Below are positions 49,820 to 57,631 of a DNA stretch of 64,000 nucleotides, in pieces. The stretch covers positions 496,001 to 560,000 of the forward strand of contig JAKLGA010000002.1 in assembly GCA_022710975.1 (NCBI GenBank). The letters are read 5' to 3'. Source of the stretch: Myxococcota bacterium. Lineage in GTDB: Bacteria; Myxococcota; B64-G9. The translations under genes were made by a program, and so were the position numbers. The notes under the pieces are model-generated. The model made no database searches, had not been told where the DNA came from, and saw nothing but the letters and a program-made list of their open reading frames with translations. Position 1 is the first letter of the stretch. Every line of letters starts with the position of its first letter.

Positions 49820-51904
49820 TCAGCCGGCCAGGCGCGCGGGGAGATCGCGCGGCAGCAGCGGCGAGGGGCGCCCCCAGGCCAGCAGCCAGGCCTGGTGGAT
49901 GGCCCGGGTGAGCCCCACGTGCAGCAGGTGGCGGGCCGACTCGGTGGCCGGGTAGCTGTCCGCGTCCACGCCCACCAGCACCACGTAGTCGAACTCCAGC
50001 CCCTTGGTCTGCACCACGTCGGTGACCTCGACCCCGGGCGTGAAGGTGAACTCCTGATCGCGCACCCGCCGCAGCCGGGGCAGCTCCCCGCGCGCGAGCG
50101 CCGCGTGGGCCTCGTCGGCCTGGGCGGGGCTGCGCGTCAGCACGGCCACCGAGGCGCCCGGCTCCCGGCGCGCCAGCTCCTGCAGCGCGTCGGCCAGGAA
50201 GGTGAGCGCCGCCCCGGCGCCGCCGAAGCGCAGCAGCTCCACCGGCAGGCCGTCCCGGGCGGCCGCGGCCGGCTCGGCAGGCGCGAGCGGGCCCAGGACC
50301 CGGTGCGCGAGCTCCATGATCGGGCGGGTCGAGCGGTAGGAGACGCGCAGCGGCTCCACCACGGCGTGGTCCTGGCCGATGGTCTCCAGGACCTCGCCCC
50401 AGTCGCGGAAGTCGTTGTCGGTCACCCGCTGGGCGGTGTCGCCGGCCAGGGTGACCGAGCGGCCGCGCACCGTGTCCAGGAGCACCTGGAGCTCGAGCGG
50501 GCTGAAGTCCTGGGCCTCGTCGATCACCAGGTGGTCGTAGCGCAGCTCGGCGTGGGCGCCCTGGCGCAGCGGCCCGAGCAGGAGCTGGTGGAGGCGCAGC
50601 AGGATGGGCGCGTCCTCCTCGTCGTACATGGGCGGCTCGTCGGTGGCCTCGTCCCCGCCCTCGACCCGCCGGAAGTGCTGGTCGGCGCACCAGCGCTGGA
50701 TCTCCTGGAGCTCCCGCTCGCTGAAGGCGCCCGGGGAGTGCCGGGCCACCCCCTCGGCCAGCCAGACCCGATCGGTGAACAGCAGGTCGAACAGCGCCAC
50801 CGGCGCGGCCCGCGGGTGGACCCGGGCGGCCTCCGCCAGCCAGGGCACCAGCAGGCGGTGGGTCTTGAACCGCACCACCGCGGCCGGGGTGCCCTCGGAG
50901 GTGGCCAGCGGCAGGTCCTCGAAGTGGCGCGGCAGCAGGCCCTGCGCCCAGTCCCGCAGCGTCCGCACCTCCACCCCGTGCACCCCCAGGGCCGGCAGCA
51001 CCCGGGCGATGTAGCGCTGCAGCGCCCGGCCGAACACCAGCACCAGCGAGCGCCCGGGCCGGAAGCGTTTGGGGTCGTGGAAGGTGAGGTAGGCCAGGCG
51101 GTGGAGCGCCACGGTCGTCTTGCCCGAGCCGGCGCTCCCGGCCACCACCAGCAGCTCCTCGCCGTCCCGGGTGAGCAGCCCGAACTGCTCGGCGTCGAGC
51201 AGCGCGGCGATCTCGGGCAGGTGCTTGTCCTGGCGGTGCTCCACCTGGCCGTCCGGGGTCCCCAGGAACGGCGCGGCCGTGTCGGGCCGGGTGGCGCTGC
51301 CGGCCCCGCCGCGCAGCGCCGCGGCCCGGGCCGACACGTCCTGCCAGCCCTGGCTGCCGCGCAGGAAGATGCCCTGCGGCGCGGCGACCCGCACGAGCTG
51401 CCCGTCCACGATGGTCAGCGTGCGCCGGGCGGCCAGGCGGCCCTCGATCTGCCGCGCGGCGATCTCTTCGGCGTACAGCTCCCCCTCGCGGTAGCGGTAG
51501 AACACCTGGCTGATGGGGGCGTTGCGCCAGTCGACCACGCGCACCTCGCCCCGGCTGAAGGTGGACTTGCCGAGCAGCAGGTCGCGCGTCCCGCGCTCGT
51601 CCTCCAGGCGCATGTGGGCGAAGTACGGGTTGCGGGGGTCGAGCCGCCCGGGCAGGTAGCGCCCGCGGGCGGCGGCCACGGCCTCCAGCCGGTCCATCTG
51701 CTCGACCAGCATGGCCTGGTCGTCGCTCAGCTTCTCCTCGCCCACCGCCTCGCGCAGCCGGAGCAGCTCGGCGTCGTAGTCCGGGAGCTCGGCCTGGCGC
51801 TGGCCGCCGGCCAGCGCGCAGCGGACCTGCTCGAGCAGCCCAAGCTCCTCGGCCACCACCTCGGGGGCGCCGGGCTCGGGCGGGAGTTCCTTGCCCCTGC
51901 CCAC
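49820..51904 (-). CDS. HelD-like UvrD-superfamily ATPase
   Basis: 694 residues from GTG 51904, 1 bp after the thiE stop. The N-terminal arm is coiled-coil-like and acidic (about 20-75, LLRLREAVGEEKLSDDQAML), followed by beta segments (VVDWRNAPISQVFYR) typical of HelD-type proteins. The SF1 core is split: Walker A AGSAGSGKTTVALHR near residue 258, Walker B VIDEAQDFSPLEL, SYRSTRPI, QTKGLEFDYVVLVG and HVGLTRA. HelD proteins bind RNA polymerase and remove it from DNA in Gram-positives; related forms occur in Gram-negatives. RNA polymerase recycling is therefore possible, DNA unwinding is the alternative. Confidence 0.82.
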   Translation of the reverse strand: MGRGKELPPEPGAPEVVAEELGLLEQVRCALAGGQRQAELPDYDAELLRLREAVGEEKLSDDQAMLVEQMDRLEAVAAARGRYLPGRLDPRNPYFAHMRLEDERGTRDLLLGKSTFSRGEVRVVDWRNAPISQVFYRYREGELYAEEIAARQIEGRLAARRTLTIVDGQLVRVAAPQGIFLRGSQGWQDVSARAAALRGGAGSATRPDTAAPFLGTPDGQVEHRQDKHLPEIAALLDAEQFGLLTRDGEELLVVAGSAGSGKTTVALHRLAYLTFHDPKRFRPGRSLVLVFGRALQRYIARVLPALGVHGVEVRTLRDWAQGLLPRHFEDLPLATSEGTPAAVVRFKTHRLLVPWLAEAARVHPRAAPVALFDLLFTDRVWLAEGVARHSPGAFSERELQEIQRWCADQHFRRVEGGDEATDEPPMYDEEDAPILLRLHQLLLGPLRQGAHAELRYDHLVIDEAQDFSPLELQVLLDTVRGRSVTLAGDTAQRVTDNDFRDWGEVLETIGQDHAVVEPLRVSYRSTRPIMELAHRVLGPLAPAEPAAAARDGLPVELLRFGGAGAALTFLADALQELARREPGASVAVLTRSPAQADEAHAALARGELPRLRRVRDQEFTFTPGVEVTDVVQTKGLEFDYVVLVGVDADSYPATESARHLLHVGLTRAIHQAWLLAWGRPSPLLPRDLPARLAG

Positions 51905-51905
51905 C

Positions 51906-52553
51906 TCAGGCCTCCCGCGGCCGCGCGCGGTCCGCCGCGCCCAGGATGGCGAGCAGGCGCGCGAGCACCGCGGCCGGATCCGCGGCCCGGTTCAGCGCCC
52001 GCACCGCGCACACGTTCCGCGCCCCGGCCGCGAGCACCCCGCCCAGGTTGGTCGCGTCGATGCCCCCCAGCACCACCGCCGGCCGGTCGGCCAGCGCCAG
52101 CATGGCGCGCATGCCGTCGAGGCCCAGGACCTGGTCGGGCAGGTCCTTGGTGGGCGTGGGGAAGACCGGCCCGACGCCGATGTAGTCGGCCCCGAGCGCG
52201 CAGGCGGCCCGGGTCTGGGCCGGGTTGTGGGTGGACAGCCCGATGAGGGCCTCGGGCCCGAGCAGCGCCCGGGCCCGGGCGTAGGGCATGTCGCCCTGCC
52301 CGAGGTGCACCCCGTCGGCGCCCACCTCGGCGGCCGCCTCGGGATCGTCGTTGACGATGAACCAGCTCGCCCCGCCGATGAGGGGACGGAGCCTCCGCCC
52401 GACCTTCACCACCTCGGCCCGGGGGGCATGCTTCATGCGGAGCTGGATGAAGCGAACCCCATGGGAAACAAGGACTTCCGTCAGCCGCTCGTAGCCGACG
52501 AGCGGGTCGGTCAGGATGCCGTACAGGCCGAACTCGAGGGGCACGCGGGGCAC
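51906..52553 (-). CDS. thiE: thiamine-phosphate synthase
   Basis: 215 residues from GTG 52553, 7 bp after GGAGGAG; a GTG at 52559 is too close to that site. TIM-barrel motifs are clear: IQLRMKHA, FIVNDDPEAAAEVGADGVHLGQGDM-type loop (Asp and His contacts), LIGLSTHNPAQ, YIGVGPVFPTPTKD and VVLGGIDATN. It joins hydroxymethylpyrimidine pyrophosphate and thiazole phosphate to thiamine phosphate in the cytosol. No other thiamine gene is nearby and no TPP riboswitch was recognised upstream. It heads a unit thiE-helD-like-uvrD-M28 under a good promoter. Confidence 0.9.
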   Translation of the reverse strand: MPRVPLEFGLYGILTDPLVGYERLTEVLVSHGVRFIQLRMKHAPRAEVVKVGRRLRPLIGGASWFIVNDDPEAAAEVGADGVHLGQGDMPYARARALLGPEALIGLSTHNPAQTRAACALGADYIGVGPVFPTPTKDLPDQVLGLDGMRAMLALADRPAVVLGGIDATNLGGVLAAGARNVCAVRALNRAADPAAVLARLLAILGAADRARPREA

Positions 52554-52579
52554 CGTCACCTCCTCCGGGCCGAGGGACG

Positions 52580-52608
52580 GTTCTACCGGGATCCGCCGCC
52601 TGTGTAAA
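52580..52608 (-). promoter_or_regulatory. promoter of the thiE-led operon
   Basis: On the minus strand, TTTACA (52603-52608), 17-bp spacer, TAGAAC (52580-52585), about 27 bp before GTG 52553. The leader of about 20 nt is too short to hold a riboswitch. Confidence 0.65.
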
Positions 52609-52718
52609 CCCCCAAGCGCGACCCGGCCAGCGGCCCGGGGGCGCTGTCATGCCGGGAGCGCCCCGGGCGACCCATCCCCAGCCGCCGGGAGGGCGCGCCT
52701 CCCGGCCAGGAGGACGCC

Positions 52719-53087
52719 ATGAGCCGAAGGCTTGAAGAGCGCCGGGTGCGTCCCCGCGTGCCCCTGGCGAGCGACGTCATGGTCACGCGCGGGGGAGAGC
52801 AGTTCACCTGCGCCGCCCGCGACCTGTCGAGCACCGGGCTGGGCATGGAGTGCCCGCAGGCCGGCCAGCGGGGTGAGCTCATCCACGTCGAGCTCACCCT
52901 GGACGGCAGCGCGGAGCGGCTCGTGCTCCAGGGCGTCCAGGTGAGGCGGGTCGGGGCCGGGGCGGGCTACCTGTGGGGAGTCCACTTCCGCGCGCCCGAG
53001 CCCAGGTCGACGGCCCTGCTCATGGCCCACGTGCGGCGCGAGATCGTCAAGTCGCACGAGGCCGGGAGCTGGCTCGACGGCGCCTGA
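52719..53087 (+). CDS. PilZ-domain protein
   Basis: 122 residues from ATG 52719 (AGGAGGA upstream). A single PilZ domain: the N-terminal RRVRPRVPL holds the RxxxR c-di-GMP motif, and DLSSTGLGMECP holds the (D/N)xSxxG motif, followed by beta-barrel strands (LIHVELTLDG, VQVRRVGAG, WGVHFRAPEP). It is a stand-alone c-di-GMP receptor, probably cytosolic, acting on motility, secretion or polysaccharide through an unseen partner. The DNA between it and the thiE promoter (52609-52718) shows no clear plus-strand promoter. Confidence 0.88.
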   Translation: MSRRLEERRVRPRVPLASDVMVTRGGEQFTCAARDLSSTGLGMECPQAGQRGELIHVELTLDGSAERLVLQGVQVRRVGAGAGYLWGVHFRAPEPRSTALLMAHVRREIVKSHEAGSWLDGA

Positions 53088-53230
53088 CGCCCCGCCCTGC
53101 GGCCTCGCGGGCCGCGTACAGCCACGGGTCCCGCGTTGACAAGGACCGGCCGGACGGGAGACAGTTGGGTTGACGGGTCCTCTCCCTGAAAAATCGGCTC
53201 GAGGGTGATGGGATCCGCCAGGAGGCTGGC
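53088..53230 (+). other. intergenic region with candidate -35 boxes
   Basis: TTGACA (53136-53141) and TTGACG (53170-53175) are both good -35 elements ahead of the vWA gene, but neither has a convincing -10 at 16-18 bp. The AT-rich TGAAAAAT (53187-53194) is the only melting-prone stretch. Promoter position undecided. Confidence 0.35.
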
Positions 53231-54682
53231 ATGCTGAACGGAGTGATCCGGGCTGCGCTGGGCGGATCCGTCATCCTCTCCCTCTCCCTGTTCCTCGGCA
53301 CCTGCCAGGACTACTCCTTCGAGGAGCTGCCGAGATCGATCGTCGAGGAGGGGCACGACACCATCATCATCCCGGCCGCGACCGACATCGACATCCTGTT
53401 CGTCATCGACAACTCGGGCTCCATGGTCGGAGAGCAGAAGCAGCTGGCCGCCTCGTTCTCGAGCTTCACCGCCGTCCTGGACGAGAAGTTCGGCGCGGGC
53501 AGGTACCGGATCGCGGTCGTCACCACGGGCATGGAGTCCCTGGGTTGCCCGCCCTGCGACCCGCTCATCACCACCTCCTGCATGAACGAGACCGGCGAGA
53601 ACGGCAGGTTCCAGGACCGCCGCGGCAGCATCGTGGACGAGTCCGTCGATCCCCCGATCTTCGCCTTCGAGCCCTCCGACCCGGCCTGCCGGGTCGTGAC
53701 CTCGGCCAACCTGGCCTGTTTCGTCGATCCCGCCGGGGGCGGCCTGTACGGCAGCGGGACCGTGTTCGTGGGGACGAACGGCTGCGGCTACGAGAAGGGC
53801 CTGGCGCCCATCCGCCTGGCGCTGTCGGGCGGCGCGGTGGGCGGCGGCGCCGACTTCCCACGGCCGGACGCCATGCTCGCCGTGATCGTGGTCTCGGACG
53901 AGGAGGACTGCGGCGAGGTGGGCGACGTGACGGAGGGCCTCTCGGGCCTGGGCGGCAAGGTGTGCTACTACGCGTCCAAGGGGGTGGGCCCGGACGGCGC
54001 CGAGTCGGATCCCCAGGGCAAGCCCTACGAGCTCACCTCCGTGCAGGAGACCTACGACTTCCTGATGGGCCTCAAGGGCAACCGCGTGGGCATGGTGAAG
54101 TTCGTGGCCGTGGTGGGCGTGGAGGACGAGGCCAACCCGGACACCACCGAGATTCGCTACGAGGATGGCACCGCCACCTCCGCCATCTCGCCGGCCTGCC
54201 TGACCCCGGGCTGCACCAGCACGGGCGACTCCTGCAAGGCCTTCCCGGGCACGCGCTACCTCGAGCTCGCCGAAGAGTTTACCCTGGAGGAGAACGGCCT
54301 GGTCGGCTCCATCTGCCAGAGCGACTTCAGCGCGCTGATGACGCGCATCGCCAACTTCGTCACCTGCCCGCGCGACTTCAAGCTGAGTCGCCCCATCGCC
54401 GACCCTGCCCTGGTCAACATCCTGATCAACGGCGTGGAGGTGCCGCGCTACTCGTGCGACGTGACCGGTCGCGTCGAGTCGTGCGCCGGCCCGGGCGCGG
54501 CCTGCTCCGAGGGCACCTGCCTCCCGACCTGGACCCGCCGCCTGCCCGGCGATCCGCTGAACCCGTTCACCGCGGCGAAGGCGCCTGGCGGCTGCATCTC
54601 GTTTGCCGACCACTACCAGCCCTGCGAGCTGATGGCCGGGGGCGAGATCCGCTTCGAGGTGGTCTACGTCGTCGACCGGTAG
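53231..54682 (+). CDS. vWA-fold lipoprotein
   Basis: 483 residues from ATG 53231 (AGGAGG upstream). Signal peptide with lipobox FLGTC (about Cys25). Residues 50-370 form a von Willebrand factor A-like domain: ILFVIDNSGSMVGEQ carries the DxSxS of the metal-ion-dependent adhesion site, and LAVIVVSDEEDCGE is the later metal-side strand typical of this myxobacterial subtype. Cys-rich inserts (CPPCDPLITTSC, CLTPGCTSTGDSC) suggest disulfides. The C-terminal domain (about 400-483) is beta-rich. Probably a surface adhesion or protein-binding lipoprotein. It is convergent with nuoN, 20 bp away. Confidence 0.82.
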   Translation: MLNGVIRAALGGSVILSLSLFLGTCQDYSFEELPRSIVEEGHDTIIIPAATDIDILFVIDNSGSMVGEQKQLAASFSSFTAVLDEKFGAGRYRIAVVTTGMESLGCPPCDPLITTSCMNETGENGRFQDRRGSIVDESVDPPIFAFEPSDPACRVVTSANLACFVDPAGGGLYGSGTVFVGTNGCGYEKGLAPIRLALSGGAVGGGADFPRPDAMLAVIVVSDEEDCGEVGDVTEGLSGLGGKVCYYASKGVGPDGAESDPQGKPYELTSVQETYDFLMGLKGNRVGMVKFVAVVGVEDEANPDTTEIRYEDGTATSAISPACLTPGCTSTGDSCKAFPGTRYLELAEEFTLEENGLVGSICQSDFSALMTRIANFVTCPRDFKLSRPIADPALVNILINGVEVPRYSCDVTGRVESCAGPGAACSEGTCLPTWTRRLPGDPLNPFTAAKAPGGCISFADHYQPCELMAGGEIRFEVVYVVDR

Positions 54683-54702
54683 GGGTGGCACCCGGAGGGG
54701 GC

Positions 54703-56127
54703 TCAGAGCAGGCTGCCGATCCAGTCCAGGAGCGCGCCCGGGGCCAGGCCGAGCAGGAGCACGCCCAGCAGGCACACGCCCACGCAGGCCGCCTCCAGGC
54801 GGGTGCCGCGGTGGAGCGGGGAGCCGGACGGCGGCGCGCCCTCCGCGGACATGTACATGGCGATGACCAGCTTCAGGTAGTAGACCAGGGACACCAGCGA
54901 GGCCAGCACGCCCACCAGGGCGAGCGGCAGGTGGCCGGCGCGGATGGCGGCCGCGAACACCCCCAGCTTCGCCATGAAGCCGCCGGTCGGGGGCACGCCG
55001 GCCAGCGCCAGCATGAACACCGCCAGGGCCGCGGCCAGGAACGGGTGGCGGTAGCCAGCCCCGCGGAAGGCGGCGAGCTGCTGCGGCTCGCCCTCCTCGC
55101 CCGAGAACGCGGTCAGCACCCCGAAGGCGCCGAGGGAGACCAGCGCGTAGAACACCAGGTAGAAGACCACCGCCTCCTGGCCCTCCGGCCCGGCGTCCAG
55201 CAGGCCCATGAGCACGAAGCCCATGTGGACCACCGAGGAGTAGGCCAGCATGCGCTTCACGTTCTCCTGGCGGAGCGCCGCCAGGGTGCCGAGCAGCATG
55301 GACAGGCCCGAGAGCGCCCACAGGACCGGCGTCAGATCACGCAGCCCCAGCCCGATCCCGGCCAGCAGGCCCACCACGGCCGAGAACATGGCCCCCTTGG
55401 AGCCGGCCGCCAGCAGCCCGGCCACCGGGGCCGGGGCGCCCTGGTACACGTCGGGGGTCCACAGGTGGAAGGGCACCAGCGACACCTTGAAGCCGATGGC
55501 CACCAGCAGCATGCCCCAGCCGAGCAGCCCCAGCGGCCGCAGCGGCGAGTCGCCGGCGACGCCGGCCATGGCCTCGGGCAGGTGGAAGGTGCCGGCGGAG
55601 GCGTACACGAGCGCCACGCCGAAGGCCAGCACCGCCGTGGCCGTGACCCCCAGCACCAGGTACTTGAGGCCCGCCTCGGTGCCCGCGGCGCTCCCGCGGT
55701 GGAAGGCGATCAGGATGTACAGCACCAGGGTGAAGGCCTCGAGGCCCAGGAACATGCCCACCAGCGAGGTGGCGGCCGAGAGCAGCGCCATGCCGGCCCC
55801 GGCGAAGAGCAGCAGCGACACCCACTCCCCGGGCTGGAAGCGCCGGGCCGCGGCGTAGCGCACGGAGGACAGCAGGGTCCAGGCGACCACCCCGGCCCAC
55901 AGCACCAGGAAGAAGCGGGCGTAGCGGGCGGCGGAGAACATCCCGCCCACCTCCATGACCTCGGGCGGGACGAGCACGGCCAGGGCCCCGGCCGCGGCGC
56001 ACGCCGCCACCCCCAGCGCGACCAGGCTGGGCAGGTGCTTCAGCCACAGGCCGAGCATGAGGACCAGCAGGCTGGCGCCGGCCAGCACCAGCACCGGCAG
56101 CAGGGAGAAGAGCTCCGCCAGGCTCAC
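54703..56127 (-). CDS. nuoN: NADH-quinone oxidoreductase subunit N
   Basis: 474 residues from GTG 56127, overlapping the nuoM stop as GTGA. Mrp-type antiporter-like membrane subunit with about 13-14 spans. VSLVPFHLWTPDVYQGAPAPV and GSKGAMFSAV contain the conserved proton-channel residues, and LAALRQENVKRMLAYSSVVHMG holds the discontinuous-helix Lys region. It pumps protons as part of complex I in the inner membrane. It is the final gene of the nuo operon; no terminator hairpin is evident in the 20 bp to the convergent vWA gene. Confidence 0.95.
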   Translation of the reverse strand: MSLAELFSLLPVLVLAGASLLVLMLGLWLKHLPSLVALGVAACAAAGALAVLVPPEVMEVGGMFSAARYARFFLVLWAGVVAWTLLSSVRYAAARRFQPGEWVSLLLFAGAGMALLSAATSLVGMFLGLEAFTLVLYILIAFHRGSAAGTEAGLKYLVLGVTATAVLAFGVALVYASAGTFHLPEAMAGVAGDSPLRPLGLLGWGMLLVAIGFKVSLVPFHLWTPDVYQGAPAPVAGLLAAGSKGAMFSAVVGLLAGIGLGLRDLTPVLWALSGLSMLLGTLAALRQENVKRMLAYSSVVHMGFVLMGLLDAGPEGQEAVVFYLVFYALVSLGAFGVLTAFSGEEGEPQQLAAFRGAGYRHPFLAAALAVFMLALAGVPPTGGFMAKLGVFAAAIRAGHLPLALVGVLASLVSLVYYLKLVIAMYMSAEGAPPSGSPLHRGTRLEAACVGVCLLGVLLLGLAPGALLDWIGSLL

Positions 56128-57629
56128 GGCGCGCCTCCTGCCCCGCCCAGCGAGGCGGCCAGGACGCGCGCCAGCTCGCGGAAGGGGTCCTGGAAGGTGG
56201 CCGGGTGGGTGCCCAGCCAGAGCACCAGGACGGCCAGGGGCGCGAGCACCAGCCCCTCGCGCAGGCTGAGATCGCGCCAGGGCTCCGCGGAGCGCGGCGG
56301 GCCCCACAGCACGCCCTGCATGAGCCGCAGCATGTAGGCCGCGGCGAACACCATCCCGGCCGCGCCCAGCGCCCCCAGCCAGGGCTCGGCGCGGAAGGCG
56401 CCCACGAGCACCAGGAACTCGCCGGCGAAGTTGTTCAGCCCCGGCAGGCCCATGGCGGCCAGGGCGAAGAACAGGAAGAACCCGGCCAGCACGGGCGCGC
56501 GCGCCCACAGCCCGCCCAGCTCGTCGAGCCGCCGGGTGCCGGCCCGCTCGGCGATCATGCCCACCAGGGCGAACAGGGCCCCGGTCGAGAGGCCGTGGTT
56601 GAGCATCTGCAAGAAGCTACCCTCGCAGGCGATGGGGGTGGCCACCGCGAGCCCCAGGACGACCAGGCCCATGTGGGAGACCGACGAGTAGGCCACCAGG
56701 CGCTTCGCGTCCTGCTGGCGGAAGGCCACCCAGGCCCCCCAGAAGAGACCCGCCAGCCCGAGCGCGGCCAGCCACGGCAGGCTGTCCCGGGCCGGCCCGG
56801 GGAACAGCGGGAAACCGAAACGGATGAGCCCGTACACGCCGGTCTTCAGCAGCAGCCCGGCCAGGATGACCGAGCCGGCGGTCGGGGCCTCGGTGTGCGC
56901 GTCCGGCAGCCAGGTGTGCAGCGGCACCAGCGGCACCTTGACCGCGAAGGCCAGCAGGAAGGCCGCGTACAGCCAGGGCGCCCAGCCCGCGGGCAGGATG
57001 GTGTTCTGCAGCGCCGCCAGGGCGAAGGTGTACTCCCCGGTCTGGTGCCCGTGGGCCAGGTACACGCCCAGGATGGCCAGCAGCATCAGCAGGCTGCCGG
57101 CCAGGGTGAACAGGAAGAACTTCACCGCGGCGTACACGCGCCGCTCGTGCCCCCAGATGCCGATCAGGAAGAACATGGGGATCAGCATGATCTCCCAGAA
57201 CAGGTAGAACAGCAGCAGGTCGAGGGACAGGAACACCCCCAGGATGCCCGACTCCAGGGTGAGCAGCAGCGCGTAGAAGAGCGGTACGGCGCGCTTCTCG
57301 CGCCGCCAGCTCACCAGCACGCCCACCACCACCAGGCAGGCGGTCAGCAGCACCAGCACGAGCGACAGGCCGTCGAGCCCCAGGGTGAGCCGCGCGCCCA
57401 GGCGCGGGATCCAGGCCAGGTCCTCGTGCAGCAGCCAGCCCGTTCCGCGCGGGCCGCCGAGCAGCACGAACAGCCAGCCGCACACCCCCAGCACCACCAG
57501 GCTCACCACCAGCCCGGCCACCCGGCAGGCCGCGTCCGAGCGCCTGAGCGCCAGGCAGGCCAGCGCCCCGAGCAGGGGGAAGGCGCACAGGGCGAGCAAC
57601 CAGGGGAAGTCTGCGTGGAAGTGCGCCAT
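56124..57629 (-). CDS. nuoM: NADH-quinone oxidoreductase subunit M
   Basis: 501 residues from ATG 57629, 2 bp after the nuoL stop; a GTG at 57647 inside nuoL is an alternative. Multi-span antiporter-like subunit: LILYLFWEIMLIPMFFLIG-type helix with the conserved Glu, VPLVPLHTWLPDAHTEAPTA, VILAGLLLKTGVYG and DAKRLVAYSSVSHMGLV. It forms one of the three proton channels of complex I. Full length for the family, no missing key residue noticed. Confidence 0.95.
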   Translation of the reverse strand: MAHFHADFPWLLALCAFPLLGALACLALRRSDAACRVAGLVVSLVVLGVCGWLFVLLGGPRGTGWLLHEDLAWIPRLGARLTLGLDGLSLVLVLLTACLVVVGVLVSWRREKRAVPLFYALLLTLESGILGVFLSLDLLLFYLFWEIMLIPMFFLIGIWGHERRVYAAVKFFLFTLAGSLLMLLAILGVYLAHGHQTGEYTFALAALQNTILPAGWAPWLYAAFLLAFAVKVPLVPLHTWLPDAHTEAPTAGSVILAGLLLKTGVYGLIRFGFPLFPGPARDSLPWLAALGLAGLFWGAWVAFRQQDAKRLVAYSSVSHMGLVVLGLAVATPIACEGSFLQMLNHGLSTGALFALVGMIAERAGTRRLDELGGLWARAPVLAGFFLFFALAAMGLPGLNNFAGEFLVLVGAFRAEPWLGALGAAGMVFAAAYMLRLMQGVLWGPPRSAEPWRDLSLREGLVLAPLAVLVLWLGTHPATFQDPFRELARVLAASLGGAGGAP

Positions 57630-57631
57630 GC

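Noticed and set aside
47507-52246. 1579-codon plus-strand open frame across the helicase genes
   Set aside because: Antisense to helicase genes carrying complete motifs; the translation is Gly/Ala/Arg/His/Gln-rich noise without a ribosome site.
52554-52718. TPP riboswitch upstream of thiE
   Set aside because: The leader from the predicted transcription start is about 20 nt, and no THI-box-like sequence is visible.
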